From Pseudoscleropodium purum (taxonomy: Eukaryota > Streptophyta > Bryopsida > Hypnales > Brachytheciaceae), in assembly GCA_963969395.1 (NCBI GenBank), contig OZ017801.1:9491611-9555610 (forward strand): 64,000 bases of DNA, read 5' to 3'. Position 1 is the first letter of the stretch. Every line of letters begins with the position of its first letter. A model generated the notes under the pieces. The model made no database searches, had not been told where the DNA came from, and was given only the letters and a program-made list of their open reading frames with translations. Of the stretch, positions 49,383 through 60,018 are shown piece by piece. The translations under genes and the position numbers were made by a program.

Positions 49383-49825
49383 GATGAACATTTACACTTC
49401 TATCTTACATAGAAGGATTCTATGTCGTCCCTTTGGAGCACTTGGTGTAAACACCAACTACCTCTCCATGATGAACATCTGCACCTTTGTCTTACATAAA
49501 ACATAAAACGATTCTATATCGTCCTTCAAACACTTAATGTCCCTTAGCAACAACTTTCAAGGGATGAACATTTGCACTTCTGTCTTACATGAATCTTACA
49601 CAAAAAGGATCCTTTGTCGTCCCTTGGAGCATTTGGTGTGAGGAGCAACTACGTTCCAGGGACGTTCTGTCTTACACCAAAGGATTCTATGCCGTCCTTC
49701 AGGCACTTGATGTCCCTTCAGCAAAAACTTTTCAGGGATGAATTTTTGCACTTCTGTCTTACATAGAAGGATTCTCTGTCGTCCCACGGACACCAAGTGT
49801 CCGCAGCAGCAACGTTGTCCGGAGT
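49383..49825. repeat. Tandem array of about 90-bp units, five copies
   Basis: Units begin near 49383, 49470, 49563, 49661 and 49737. Shared blocks are 'gatgaacatttgcacttctg', 'tcttacatagaaggattcta', 'gtcgtccct.ggagcacttg' and 'agcaacaactttcaggg'. The fourth unit lacks its start block. The base composition is far less AT-rich than the surroundings. It has no convincing coding frame. Confidence 0.75.
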
Positions 49826-49861
49826 TATGAATGATGATGGTCCTCCATTGAAGCATGGGTC

Positions 49862-49956
49862 ACTGACTAAGGTCAAGGTTACTGACTCCGGTTAAGGTTG
49901 CTGACTCCGGTCAAGGTTGCTGACTCCGGTTAAGGTTGCTGACTCCGGTTAAGGTC
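49862..49956. repeat. Tandem array of a 19-bp unit, five copies
   Basis: The unit gctgactccggttaaggtt repeats head to tail with only a few changes (the first unit reads actgactaaggtcaaggtt). It follows the five-unit 90-bp array after about 40 bp. Confidence 0.85.
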
Positions 49957-50164
49957 TGTCTGGACTCTGGACCCCCAAGTGACAGTAATAACTCTTTGTT
50001 CCACGAAAGACAGCTGGGCTCTGGAAGGGAGTGTGCTGGTCAGGAAAGCAAAGCAAGGCCATTGATGGAGGGTTCCAGGATGACTAGACGGCATTAATCG
50101 GGGGAGCCGTACAATTCCCGACAATTGGAACTCTCTTTTTTCCAATAAATAAATACATAAATAT

Positions 50165-50565
50165 TTTAAATTGGACACATTGAATATTGGAAACTGAATT
50201 TCAATATTTGTAGGAACAATGATGCTAGCACGTAAGTGCAAAGAGGTGAGTTTGCTAGCTTTGAACCTAGTTGTAGATATGAGCTTACAATTATTTGAAG
50301 GTGTTTATAATATATATGCATTTATGACCTAAGTACATTGTAATATGAAAAGAATCTATAACATAGGTATTTATAACATAGGTATTTATAACATAGGTAT
50401 TTATAACATAGGTATTTATAACATAGACACTTATAACATAGGTATTTATAACATAGGTATTTATAACATAGACACTTATAACCATAGCAAAAATCTATAA
50501 TATAGACTCTTAGGTTCATAGGCTCGTAGATATTGTACTCAGATGCTAGCACTTTCCTACTAAGG
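50165..50565 (+). repeat. Dispersed AT-rich repeat, copy 3 of 3, with a regular 16-bp array
   Basis: It opens with 'aggaacaatgatgctagcac' and 'ctttgaacctagttgtaga', and closes with 'tatagactcttaggttcata' and 'gatgctagcactttcct', matching the other copies. Between about 50357 and 50485 there are eight near-identical units of tataacataggtattt, two of them with 'agacac'. The array makes the long open frames seen on the minus strand, which are artefacts. Confidence 0.75.
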
Positions 50566-53170
50566 TGGGCATTTTCCAAATCAACATTTTTTGCTATTGC
50601 GCCTAGTTGTTGTTATGAGACTAGTTGAATTATCATATTGTCTTGTTGGCAAGGGATTCAATGTACCAAAGAAGACGGCATTTAGACACTATATGCAATA
50701 GTTATGAAGGATTTAAAGTTTTTTTGGTAGAGGTTCTAAAATTGTTTTTTCTACATACATGGATGCATATTGATTTTGGAGATGTATTATAAAGTAATGA
50801 TGGCAGATTTGGGTCAATAGCACATAGGGGGGCACCTAACGATAAGCAATTCTATTATAGTATGCAACCCAATTCAAAACTCTACTCTTGAATTCAATTC
50901 CAATATGTTGCATTTTGATGTAGTTTTTATTGCAATTGGGACTCAAAGCAAGTTTGAAATTGGAGATGAAAGGGTTGGAATTGGATTGGACAAGTCACCA
51001 TTTTATGAATTCAATGAGTACACTCATGCAATTTCTACATATGGAAAAAAGTTTATTCATCAATTCACTATACAAAGGGGGGCTTTGGGATTTTTATTTG
51101 AACCATGTAGAGAAGTAACCAAGAGAGCCACATTAAAATCTCAAAGAGTAAGAATAATCTCCCTTAAAGTCCACAATTCGAAGCTATATATTTTTACTTT
51201 TACTGCCTATATAATGTATCATTTTTTTTCTAAAATTTAATTGACCAAAAAATAGGTAAAATACACTCTAATTTTTTTTTATTTTTAGCAAATATAATAA
51301 TTGTGAATCCAATAATTGTATCTATGTTCAATGGCCAAATAGTCTACAATGGGCTTTCTACCCTAGCTTTGTGCTTACATGGATTTTTAGAGCCAATTGC
51401 TACTCCTATTGTAGCTTAGTGCCAAAAAATCCAATTGTTTTTACTATGAGAGTATATGATGTCTATCAATGTGGGAAAAATTCTACTAGGATAATGAAAA
51501 GATTTTAATCTTTTTAATAAATTTTATAGCAAAAGAGAGAAAAATCAATTAGAAAGTATAACATAAACAAATTTAAACCAATTAGAGTTGAATAAGCCTA
51601 AAAAGTGTCCACGTACTAGGATCTCTATTTGTAATTCAAGATACGCTAACAAAAACTCTCTCACTAATAAGGCCCCAAATTTCCTAGAGAATTACAATGA
51701 ATAGTGAAATTAGGTTGTCCCTCACTATTTTCTCAACATTTTACACCATACAATCATTTATAATTATTGTATGAAGATACAATATTTTTTGTCAATCCAA
51801 TATCATCTCCATGGCATAGATTGGTTGCACTGGTTCAAGGCCCCATTTTAAACACCTCCCTCTGGATAAGCAGTTGGTGAGTTATGAAGTAACTTTTTTC
51901 TAGGGAAGGCAACCTAATTGTTAATGCAACCAAATTTCACTATTCACAAGGATGACGAGAATGGAAAAAAACCCAAGTCAAAGATTCTTCGTAAAGAGAA
52001 AAAGGCCCTCTTTAAATAGAATAAATTCTGGCATCAGGAGTGTCAAGTTTCCCTTCCTACTTGTCTGATAAGAATTCCACGTCATCAGCCCAACACTTTA
52101 ATTTGCAATCAGTAGTAGTACTTCCACTCTGTCCCATCAGTACAACTTTCTGACCTTTGCTGTAGACTGGCCGGAGACCAAATGAATTTACTATTTTTTT
52201 CATTTATATACTATTGTGGCGGTTGTCAATTGTCACAATAGTATAAAATATGGAGTAAAAATAAAAGTAACTTTCAATTTATGAAAACTTTGAAATTCAA
52301 TATCTTTCTGGGTAGTGAGTTTTTGGGTAGTGAGTTGGAATGTCATGAAATAATTAAAGTATATTCGTGCATCCTCGTAGAAAAATTTCTAACGGTACTG
52401 CAAAAATATGATTGGAAGATGCATTGCCCAAAAGATCTCACTATAATAAACAAAACAAACAACTTCATTTTATGTATATTTGAATTGGACAATGAAAAGT
52501 GATGCAATTGTTTACATATATAGATTGAAATAGATGAAACATGCAAAATGTGGATGAAACCTAAAATATTCATTGAGAAAAATATACATTCATTTGAAAA
52601 CGGGAAATATTGTCATTGTAATTATATAGAAAATTAACGATTTTATCAACTAAAAATGGACAATATATCGTCAAATATCGTTCAATTGTGTTTAATTTTT
52701 CATTGCTTTTGAGTGAAACCTTGGTCAAAACAACAACATTGGTTTCACTATATCAAAACAAGAACAAGAGGAAAACATAATGCCTTTATATTTGCTAAAT
52801 TTCATGGTATGGTACATGATTCACCAAGGGAGGTGGATAATTATATCATCTTCAACACTTTCTACAAAGTGCGTCAAAGCTAACCCTTGTCAATTATTCC
52901 TCATAGAAGACTTTTTCTTCTTTGTGGTGTTTTAAAGTTTGTTATTTCTATTTATACAAGAGTAATTCCTAAGGTTCATGCATGTAAAAAATAGATGTGC
53001 GGTAGTCAATCCATTTCATGGTTAATGAAATTGGCCATGTATTGACAATCAAAATTGCTAATATAAGTTTTGATCTATTAGTGATTAAATTTTTCTTTCT
53101 ATCATGTACTTATTTTTATTTAAATTTTTTATTAAAGAATAAAAATCATTTGAAAATTATTATTTTCCTA
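50566..53170. other. AT-rich intergenic DNA, no gene seen
   Basis: Only short, low-complexity frames. The longest (50905-51240 on +) has no motif and no splice-supported extension. I see no RNA gene. Confidence 0.45.
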
Positions 53171-53495
53171 AGATTTTAAATTCTTCACTGTAGTGATTAA
53201 TACTCCAAAATTCAAGGGTGCAAAAGATTTCAATTAAGAAGATTCAAAGTTTGTAAACCTAATATGATAAGGTACAAAAAAAATGAAGACTTCACTTTGA
53301 ATTATAATATCATATAATCTATTATCTCAAAGTTTTTGAACTCTAAATTCTACAAATTCTAATTCAAATCTAATATGCTAAATCCTATAGTTGGAAATGC
53401 TTAAGAGACAATTTTTGTCTTGGCTACTTGCTTTAGAAATGACAATTTTGAAGTGAATTCAAGATGAATCATAGTCCTAGAACTTTAGGGGTTAC
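53171..53495. mobile_element. Fragment of the TTAA-bordered element family
   Basis: About 320 bp parallels the right third of the 47636-48527 element ('aagatttcaattaagaagattcaaag' corresponds to 'aaaatttcagttaaaaatgttcaaag'; 'gaaatgacaattttgaagtg' to 'ggaatggcaatttttagtg'). It ends CTTTAGGGGTTAC at 53483-53495. The left end is missing or too diverged to see. Confidence 0.4.
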
Positions 53496-54286
53496 ACGAA
53501 GTAATATCCATGGCTACAATTAATTCAATTATTTCAAAACTTACTCTAAAAATTAAAAGTATGAAAACTTATAAATTTGTATAGATATAACATTAAATTT
53601 ATAAATAAATATAGCTTAAAATTAGTATATCTTATAAATATTATGAATGGACATAGTCTAAAAATAAAGTACTTTTAAAAATAAAATTTAAATTTATTAT
53701 TTCATTATGTCTAATTTCTATTCTACTTTGAAGATTTGAAAACATTTCAAAAAAATCCTAAAATGAAAAATTTATCTGAAGTTTGAACTTTGTCTTATAA
53801 CCACAATCTATTGATTTTTTTAATTATTGAATGGCACAAAAAAATAAAATTCTACCATGATGTGTAATAAGATGCACACCTATATATAAAATTCATTTTT
53901 TTGAGGTTATTTTGAATTTAATACGAATTCTCTACATTTTTCAAAATTGCTTCTAATTCCCAAATATTCCCAATTTTTTGAAAAGTACATGATTTATACA
54001 AGATCCTAATGCAAGCCATGCCTATCTTATTTTAGGAATAGCTAAAAGTTCAATTGGTGCATAGGATGTAAAAGTGAAAGCTAAAATAAAACTATATAGG
54101 ATTTTAAAACAAATATCTAATCAAGTCAAGAGTAAAATAAAAATAGAAATGACTCAAATTTATTTTAAAAAGTAAAATGATTTTTTATTTGATTGTATCA
54201 TATAAATACTAATTTTTGGTAATAAGACACCATTAAAAACATGAAAGAGATCCCAAATTATATATTGAATTCCATCTTTGAAAAAA

Positions 54287-54341
<55 letters not shown>

Positions 54342-54594
54342 AGTTTGACTACATGATCATAGGCTCCGTCCTTTTTAATGATTTAGGACTGTAGAACCTT
54401 GGCAAGCTACTGATTCTCGATACCCGCAACTGATACCCGCAACTGATACCCGCCGATCACAATCACTGTGCTGCTGGCGGCTGCCTTCCACCGTGCCACC
54501 ACCGCACTTTTCGACCTACCAGGTCCCACCTCGGTCATGCGTCACCGCGTTACTACCGAGGAGTGCAGTTGACAAGGTACCTTCCGGCGGTTTC
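53496..54594. other. AT-rich flank ending in a simple-sequence tract
   Basis: No gene. It includes the A24 and (TA)n tract at 54281-54339. From about 54350 the composition turns GC-rich, with a short 'actgatacccgc' repeat near 54422-54452. That stretch is probably the proximal promoter of the following gene. Confidence 0.45.
54281..54339. repeat. Poly(A) tract followed by (TA)n microsatellite
   Basis: Twenty-four A residues (54281-54304) run directly into about 17 TA dinucleotides. Such a junction can mark an old retroposed 3' end or simple slippage. No retroposed gene is visible to its left. Confidence 0.9.
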
Positions 54595-54595
54595 C

Positions 54596-54603
54596 TTATA
54601 AGA
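54596..54603 (+). promoter_or_regulatory. Possible TATA box
   Basis: TTATAAGA lies in GC-rich DNA about 180 bp before the SnoaL/WUN1-like frame and is the only TATA-like motif in this GC-rich stretch. It is placed by sequence alone. Confidence 0.3.
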
Positions 54604-54778
54604 GGTTTCGCGAGTGCGCCGTTTGGAGACTCCGAGACCCTCCCGCTCTTGGTTGATCTGTACGCTCTCCGCGTTTGCAATTCAGTTTGCGCAGATTTTG
54701 TTCTTCCGTGTCGCGCAATTCTGCGGTTCCGAGGTATTCTTCGGTGGGTGTGCGTTCCCCCTTTTTTTTAGGGTTTGA

Positions 54779-55303
54779 GCGTTCGCAGTTTGCGTTTGGG
54801 AAAAGCTGGCAGAAAGTGAAGAGGGCTGTGAAGCTCTGGAGCATGCCAACGAAGGGCTGGTTCGACTGCTGTACTCCGCGCTAGCATCGGGGGATGCAGC
54901 AAAGGTGGGCGAGTTAGTGGACGAGGATCTGGAGTGGTGGTTCTATGGCCCCCGGAGCGAGCAGCACATGATGCGCTTGCTCACTGGTGTTACTTCGTGT
55001 GACACCTTTGCGTTCCAGCGCCCGAGCATTCGGAGCATTGGCAACAGGGTTTTCGTGGAAGGGGAGGCGCCCACATCGTCGTCTCGCAAAAAAACGTCCT
55101 GGGTGCACATATGGACGCTCGAGGATAAGCGTATCACGCAGCTGCGCGAGTACTTCAACACCGCAATTCTGGTGACGGACTTGAAGCCGACCACGCCCAC
55201 GCCGCACGAGATCCAGCATCACCCGTGCGTGCCCTTGTGGCAGAACCGCCTCTGGAAGTCCAAGGAAGGACGGGAGCTTCCGGGGTTGATTCTGGCCATC
55301 TGA
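54779..55303 (+). CDS. SnoaL/NTF2-like protein resembling plant wound-induced protein 1 (start unresolved)
   Basis: The frame reads EGCEALEHANEGLVRLLYSA, then DAAKVGELVDEDLEWWFYGP, QHMMRLLTGV, VFVEGEAP, SWVHIWTLED, ITQLREYFNTAILVTDL, and ends PGLILAI before TGA 55301-55303. The WWFYGP block, the HIWT and REYFNT strands and the PGLxLAI tail match plant WUN1-type SnoaL proteins, small cone-shaped folds usually of 100-150 residues. Their biochemical role is largely unknown; several are stress- or wound-responsive. There is no in-frame ATG between the upstream stop (54776-54778) and Met codons in the QHMMRL block (about 54968), which is inside the domain. A short upstream coding exon (an acceptor is possible at 54811-54812), a non-ATG start or loss of the start codon are the options. 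Function is inferred from family resemblance. Confidence 0.75.
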   Translation, partial: AFAVCVWEKLAESEEGCEALEHANEGLVRLLYSALASGDAAKVGELVDEDLEWWFYGPRSEQHMMRLLTGVTSCDTFAFQRPSIRSIGNRVFVEGEAPTSSSRKKTSWVHIWTLEDKRITQLREYFNTAILVTDLKPTTPTPHEIQHHPCVPLWQNRLWKSKEGRELPGLILAI

Positions 55304-58036
55304 GGACGGCTATCTGAAGCAATTCCGGGGTAAATTGCAACGTTAAGATGTAGCTCCTCATGGCAGATCCGGGTTAGCCGCTGACCACGGATGGTCTCGC
55401 TATCCATACCATAAATAACTGGACTGAGGATTACTACTTCATAGTTTTGGTTTTGGTTTGATTTAGGGTTCCACACCTTGGTTAGTAGTGGATATATACT
55501 TAGTGTTGATAGCCATGGTTTCTGTTTTCGTTAGTAGTGGATGTTCTAAGTATATATCTATAGGATCTGTTTTCGGCTTTGTGATGTTGTTTAAGCGGAA
55601 TTGTAATGAATTATATATGTGTCAACTCGGGGTCGTCCTTCTTGTTGCTTTTTGTTTAATTTGGCATAATTCGATTTATTCTTCCTGTTAATTGGACGGT
55701 ATTCTCTTTTCCTCGCACTTACCGAGAACATCTGCCTTGAAAGGTACGATACTTCCCTCTGAAGGTACGATCCTTCGTCTCTGGAGGTATTTCTGTTCTT
55801 CTGCTCCTATTTCTCAAATTGCAATTGATTGTTCTTCTTCTCTTGGAGGTATTTCTGATTGCAACTGACATCTCATATTGAGCTTGTTGTCAAACTTGTG
55901 ATGATCAGAAGTTTCGCATTTTCCAGGTGATTTCTTTCTTTATCCTGATGTGCGTCGATTACTGGGTCCACATAATATTCTATGAAATGTGCAGTGACAT
56001 AGTCGTTGTTCTTCTTTTTGGTGCGTGAAGCTCATGATTACTTGCCACGCGGATTACATGTTGTGTGTACACCAAATTGTGGACCTTGTGTGTGGGAATG
56101 TCGGATATCAGGATTCCTCCGAACATTCCATCCCAGAACGGACGTGTGTCACACTCCTGAAGCACTGTGCCACTGTCCCGCTAGCGAGAATCTTGTGCAG
56201 TATCTTCTGTAAATAATACTCCGTAAACTTCAAACCTTTCTAGTAAGTTTCGTAAACTATTGTTTGAAGGTCTATTACGTTATACACGCCGGGAATCCTT
56301 CAACAAGGCATGGTCGGTCCGGGCTAGTGGAGGTTTTGCCTTGATTCAGCGAATGCTTGATACTGCGGAACTGACTTGGTGGTCCAGTACTCATAATCTC
56401 ACTGACCCAATCTACTCAGATGAGCATGAATCTCACTGAGAACTTAATTCGAAACTCTTGGTTTCAGTTTATGATACCTCTCAAGGAAATATGCCTTTAA
56501 AATTACCTCCAGGAGATATGCCACTTGTGATGCTCGGAGTAAACTACAACTTTGACTGGAGATCGGCATGCGCTTCATCTCGTACAGTAGTACGTTACTT
56601 TGACCGATGGGTGTCAAAGTCGGCGGAGTTATCGAGACGGCTACTGCTTCAAGCTTTCCAGTGTGGGGATTTAAAAAAAAAATGTATTCCACCTCGTGGG
56701 GATAAACTTTCTGTCTAAAAATGCAAAAAGGTCATTTCATTTCTTTCTAAAAAGGAAAAGTGCAAATTTTTTTCTAATATATCGGAATTGGGCAGTTTCA
56801 AAATATAATTAACAGAAGGGAGGCATTCATGTATGTACATGCAATTCTCTATCTACTTTCATCTGAGGTGGTCATATTTATTTTGAACTTTTATTTTTAT
56901 TTTTTTAAACATTTAATTTAAACCTTTGTCCTGACATTCCAATACCTGGATTTTTTAACCTTATGTGTCAAGGTTTTGTAAAGTGGTAGGGTTTGTTGCA
57001 TGTGATAGATATGTTTTGTTTGTGAGGGACTTGTGCTTTAGAAATGGTCAAAATGGCATATCAAAAAACTTTGCAATGGATGTTTATAATAATTTCCAAA
57101 GAAGAAATGTAATATTGTATTGCCGAAATCGAATTTCTATGAATCATTCAAGCAATCTTTAAATATGTTCTTCTTCTTCTTATTTTTGGGGTCAAACTAG
57201 GTTGATAATTTTTCAAATATTTAAGCACACTTTTAATTATTTACTTTTTGACCAAGCTTTTAGGAGCTACAATAACCTGTCCCATATATTGTAAATGATT
57301 AATTTTTGTCTTTTATGACCTCTTTTGGTTCATTCTAGGTCTCCTACGTAGTTGATTCCAAATATCAATTGAAAATTTTCATATTTGATCATCCGTAATA
57401 ATCAATAAGATTTTTATATTTGTTAAAGCTTCATAGCAATTGACAAAGGATTCCAATACATTTGAATATATTTTATGATTTTACAATGAAAATGTATTTT
57501 TGTACATGAAGTAGGACTTTGAAGGTGCCTTACTTTTTTTGCTTAAAAGATGTTTAACTTTGAGTTAAAAGTTGGGCCTTAAGTGGAAAAATGAAAAAAA
57601 CTTCTACTAAAAAATTTAAAATTAAACCACTTTCTAAACTTTAGAGCCATTATATTGATTACAAAACATCTATTCTATAGAAGACAAAAGACAACACCAA
57701 GTCCTAGGTGGACTTTCACCATAATGCCACCCGTTGCACCGAGCCTCACGCAAAGTGGGCTTTTGTACCACTAGTATTGCTCTGCCCCACTCAACACCAA
57801 ATCTTCATCAAAATCAGCCCATTACTCAACATGAATCATGGTAAACCTCACCATACATCCAACCCCCATATTGACGTCACATCGTGTTGGAGCATTCCAC
57901 CAATTCTTAAACATCATTTGAATATGTTATTTTAGAACAAAGAAGTGTGATCTACACACAACCATTGCAACGCCCTATTGATATGAATTTAATTACTAAA
58001 TCCTATCTTACACAAGACAAGGACAACAACTCTTCA
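55304..58036. other. 3' flank of the SnoaL-like gene and intergenic DNA
   Basis: 55.3-56.3 kb keeps gene-like composition and may hold 3' UTR or an untranslated transcript. It contains two copies of 'ttagtagtggat' near 55480 and 55538. 56.3-58.0 kb is AT-rich with no supported frame. No RNA gene is recognised. Confidence 0.4.
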
Positions 58037-58040
58037 CCAT

Positions 58041-58921
58041 TTAACCCCTAAAGTTCCTTGACTATGTTTTCAACAAAAATGTTCAAAAACTGTCATTTTT
58101 AAGACACATACCAAAAAAAAATGTGGAAAAATGTGGAAAGAATTTCAGAAATTTCTACTGTGTAGATTGCAAGATATTAGCATTTCAATTGACAAAAAGC
58201 CTTTTTTTGGCTTTGTGAAAATCCAAGCAACTACACTTCACAAGGTCACATTTGTATGAAAAAATTTCCAAAATGGTTGCAATTCTTTGAATTCATTCTT
58301 CAAGGCAATTTGGCTAAATGCTTGAAAATTTTGAGATAATTTGAAATTGTACAACATATAGGAAAAAAATAGTAAGTAGAAAGAAATAGAGAATGAATCA
58401 AAATACTAAATTGTTAGTAATTTAGTTATGGAATTGAAAAATGCCAATCCCAATGGTTGAAATGTTGTAATAAACAATCTTTACCTAATATTTTTATTTT
58501 TTTCCAAAAATATTGAAAATTGAGTTCAATAAAGGACTTCAAAGTTTATTTTGGAGCAGAAAATCCACAACCGCTTGCAAACTAGAACACCTCATAACTT
58601 TTGACCCATTGATCAAAATGGAATGATTCAAAGCTTTCTATGTATATATAAGTCTTAAGAATTAATTTCAAATTTTTATTTTTGAAGAAAGTGATTTTTT
58701 CATATTTGCCTGGATTGCCTAAGTTGAGAAACAAACCACATATTAGGCCATAACTTTTGACTCATATTTCCAAATGTTTGGAAATTTGTGCACATCAAAG
58801 ATATTCCTTGTCCACACCTTCTTTTAAAATTTGGGCCAAAAATATGGAAATCTCCACTCACATGCATCTGCTCCCAAAAGTTATGTTGCCAAAAAATGTA
58901 CCTTGGTCCTTTAGGGGTTAA
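58041..58921. mobile_element. TTAA-bordered non-autonomous element, copy 2 (piggyBac-like)
   Basis: The ends TTAACCCCTAAAG and CTTTAGGGGTTAA are perfect inverted repeats. Including flanking bases, the match extends to 17 of 17 (CCATTTAACCCCTAAAG at 58037-58053 against 58909-58925). The element is 881 bp with no open frame. Its interior ('attgcaagatatt', 'aatttcagaaattt') is the reverse complement of the matching part of the 47636-48527 copy, so the two are inserted in opposite orientation. Confidence 0.65.
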
Positions 58922-59829
58922 ATGGCAAATCTAGTCACAATAGAAATCATTTTTTTTGGTATTGTGTGAATTTTTAGCTTTCAAAAAAAAATGCAAAAGC
59001 ACTCATTAGAAGTCACTACTGTAGAAGACCTCCCTTTTTCCACTAGAAGATTTTGAGAGGTCCGGGAGGGTTGTTTCAAGTTGGTGCTCTTTGTAGTTCA
59101 ACCCCCTGCAATAAAAAGAACACCATGTTATAAAAAAAAAATTTTGAATTTAAAAAAAAATTCTTAAATTGAAAAACAAAGTTGGAAAAAAAATTCATCA
59201 ATTTAAAAAAAAAATCACGTGGCACTTGTTCTACTACGTTAGGCAACAGGTTTTGACAAGCTCGCAGAGTCAAAAAAGATCATGGAACTTGCAGCCCTCC
59301 TGGACCCCCAAAAATCTTCTAATGACACAAAATAATTGCACAAGTTGTATCTTGCATGGAGAGATTCTTTGTCATTCATTGGCGGAAAAACGGCTGCCGC
59401 GTCGTTTATGGGTCCAGCTAATTTGGACACGTAATTATTTCAGAGCAAAGGAGTAATCCAACACCCTCATTGCGCCTCCACTAGGTCCCGGGTGATATTA
59501 ATTGGAGACATCCAAATGAATATTAGTTTGACTAGCTTCCTCTTCATATAAATCACCTCCTGAACTGAAACTCATCACCGAAGAAACCACTAACTTTGCG
59601 TGACATGAAACATGACCATTGTGCACCGATCGAATTCATGTTTAATTGTCATGACAAACTTGCCAACACAAAGCTTGTCACCCAAACCTGTACGAACTGC
59701 AACTTACTTGATGAGCTAGCTAGCTAGACACGTTCAAGTTCCATGCCTCTGAAAACCAAGAGCCGTCACACGTTAAAAAACAGCGACGATGAAGTCTTGT
59801 ACGTACTAGCTAGCTGATCGACAACACAG
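58922..59829. other. Intergenic DNA, no gene seen
   Basis: Homopurine and homopyrimidine runs lie near 59.13-59.22 kb. From 59.5 kb the composition is less AT-rich, with AGCTAGCT-type simple repeats near 59715-59815. No frame is supported. Confidence 0.4.
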
Positions 59830-60018
59830 GAAACTCATATCGCGTTCCCGGTGTTGATTCCCGGTGAGTCTCGCTTTTCCCACTGAACTTTATAATTTGA
59901 CACTTGTAAAAACTTTACTAATTACAGTAATTTTGGACACATGTCGGAACTGCACATACACAGGGAAATATGAGATCGACTCACCGGGAATCAACACCGG
60001 GAACGCGATATGAGTTTC
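59830..60018. repeat. Perfect 41-bp inverted repeat with 107-bp spacer
   Basis: The left arm 59830-59870 (starting gaaactcatatcgcgttccc) is the exact reverse complement of the right arm 59978-60018. All 41 positions match, in DNA that is otherwise decayed. Short complementary stretches in the spacer (tttccc and gggaaa) could lengthen the stem. It may be a young foldback transposon or MITE, or a hairpin-RNA locus. No target duplication is obvious; 'gaaactcata' occurs once more just to the right (about 60029). Confidence 0.9.

Noticed and set aside
50357..50485. Regular short repeats resembling a CRISPR array
   Set aside because: The units are directly abutting with no unique spacers, and the context is a plant nuclear genome. 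It is a minisatellite.
50291..50579. Minus-strand frames with repeating YVINT / CYKYL peptides
   Set aside because: They are translations of the 16-bp tandem array and have no independent support.
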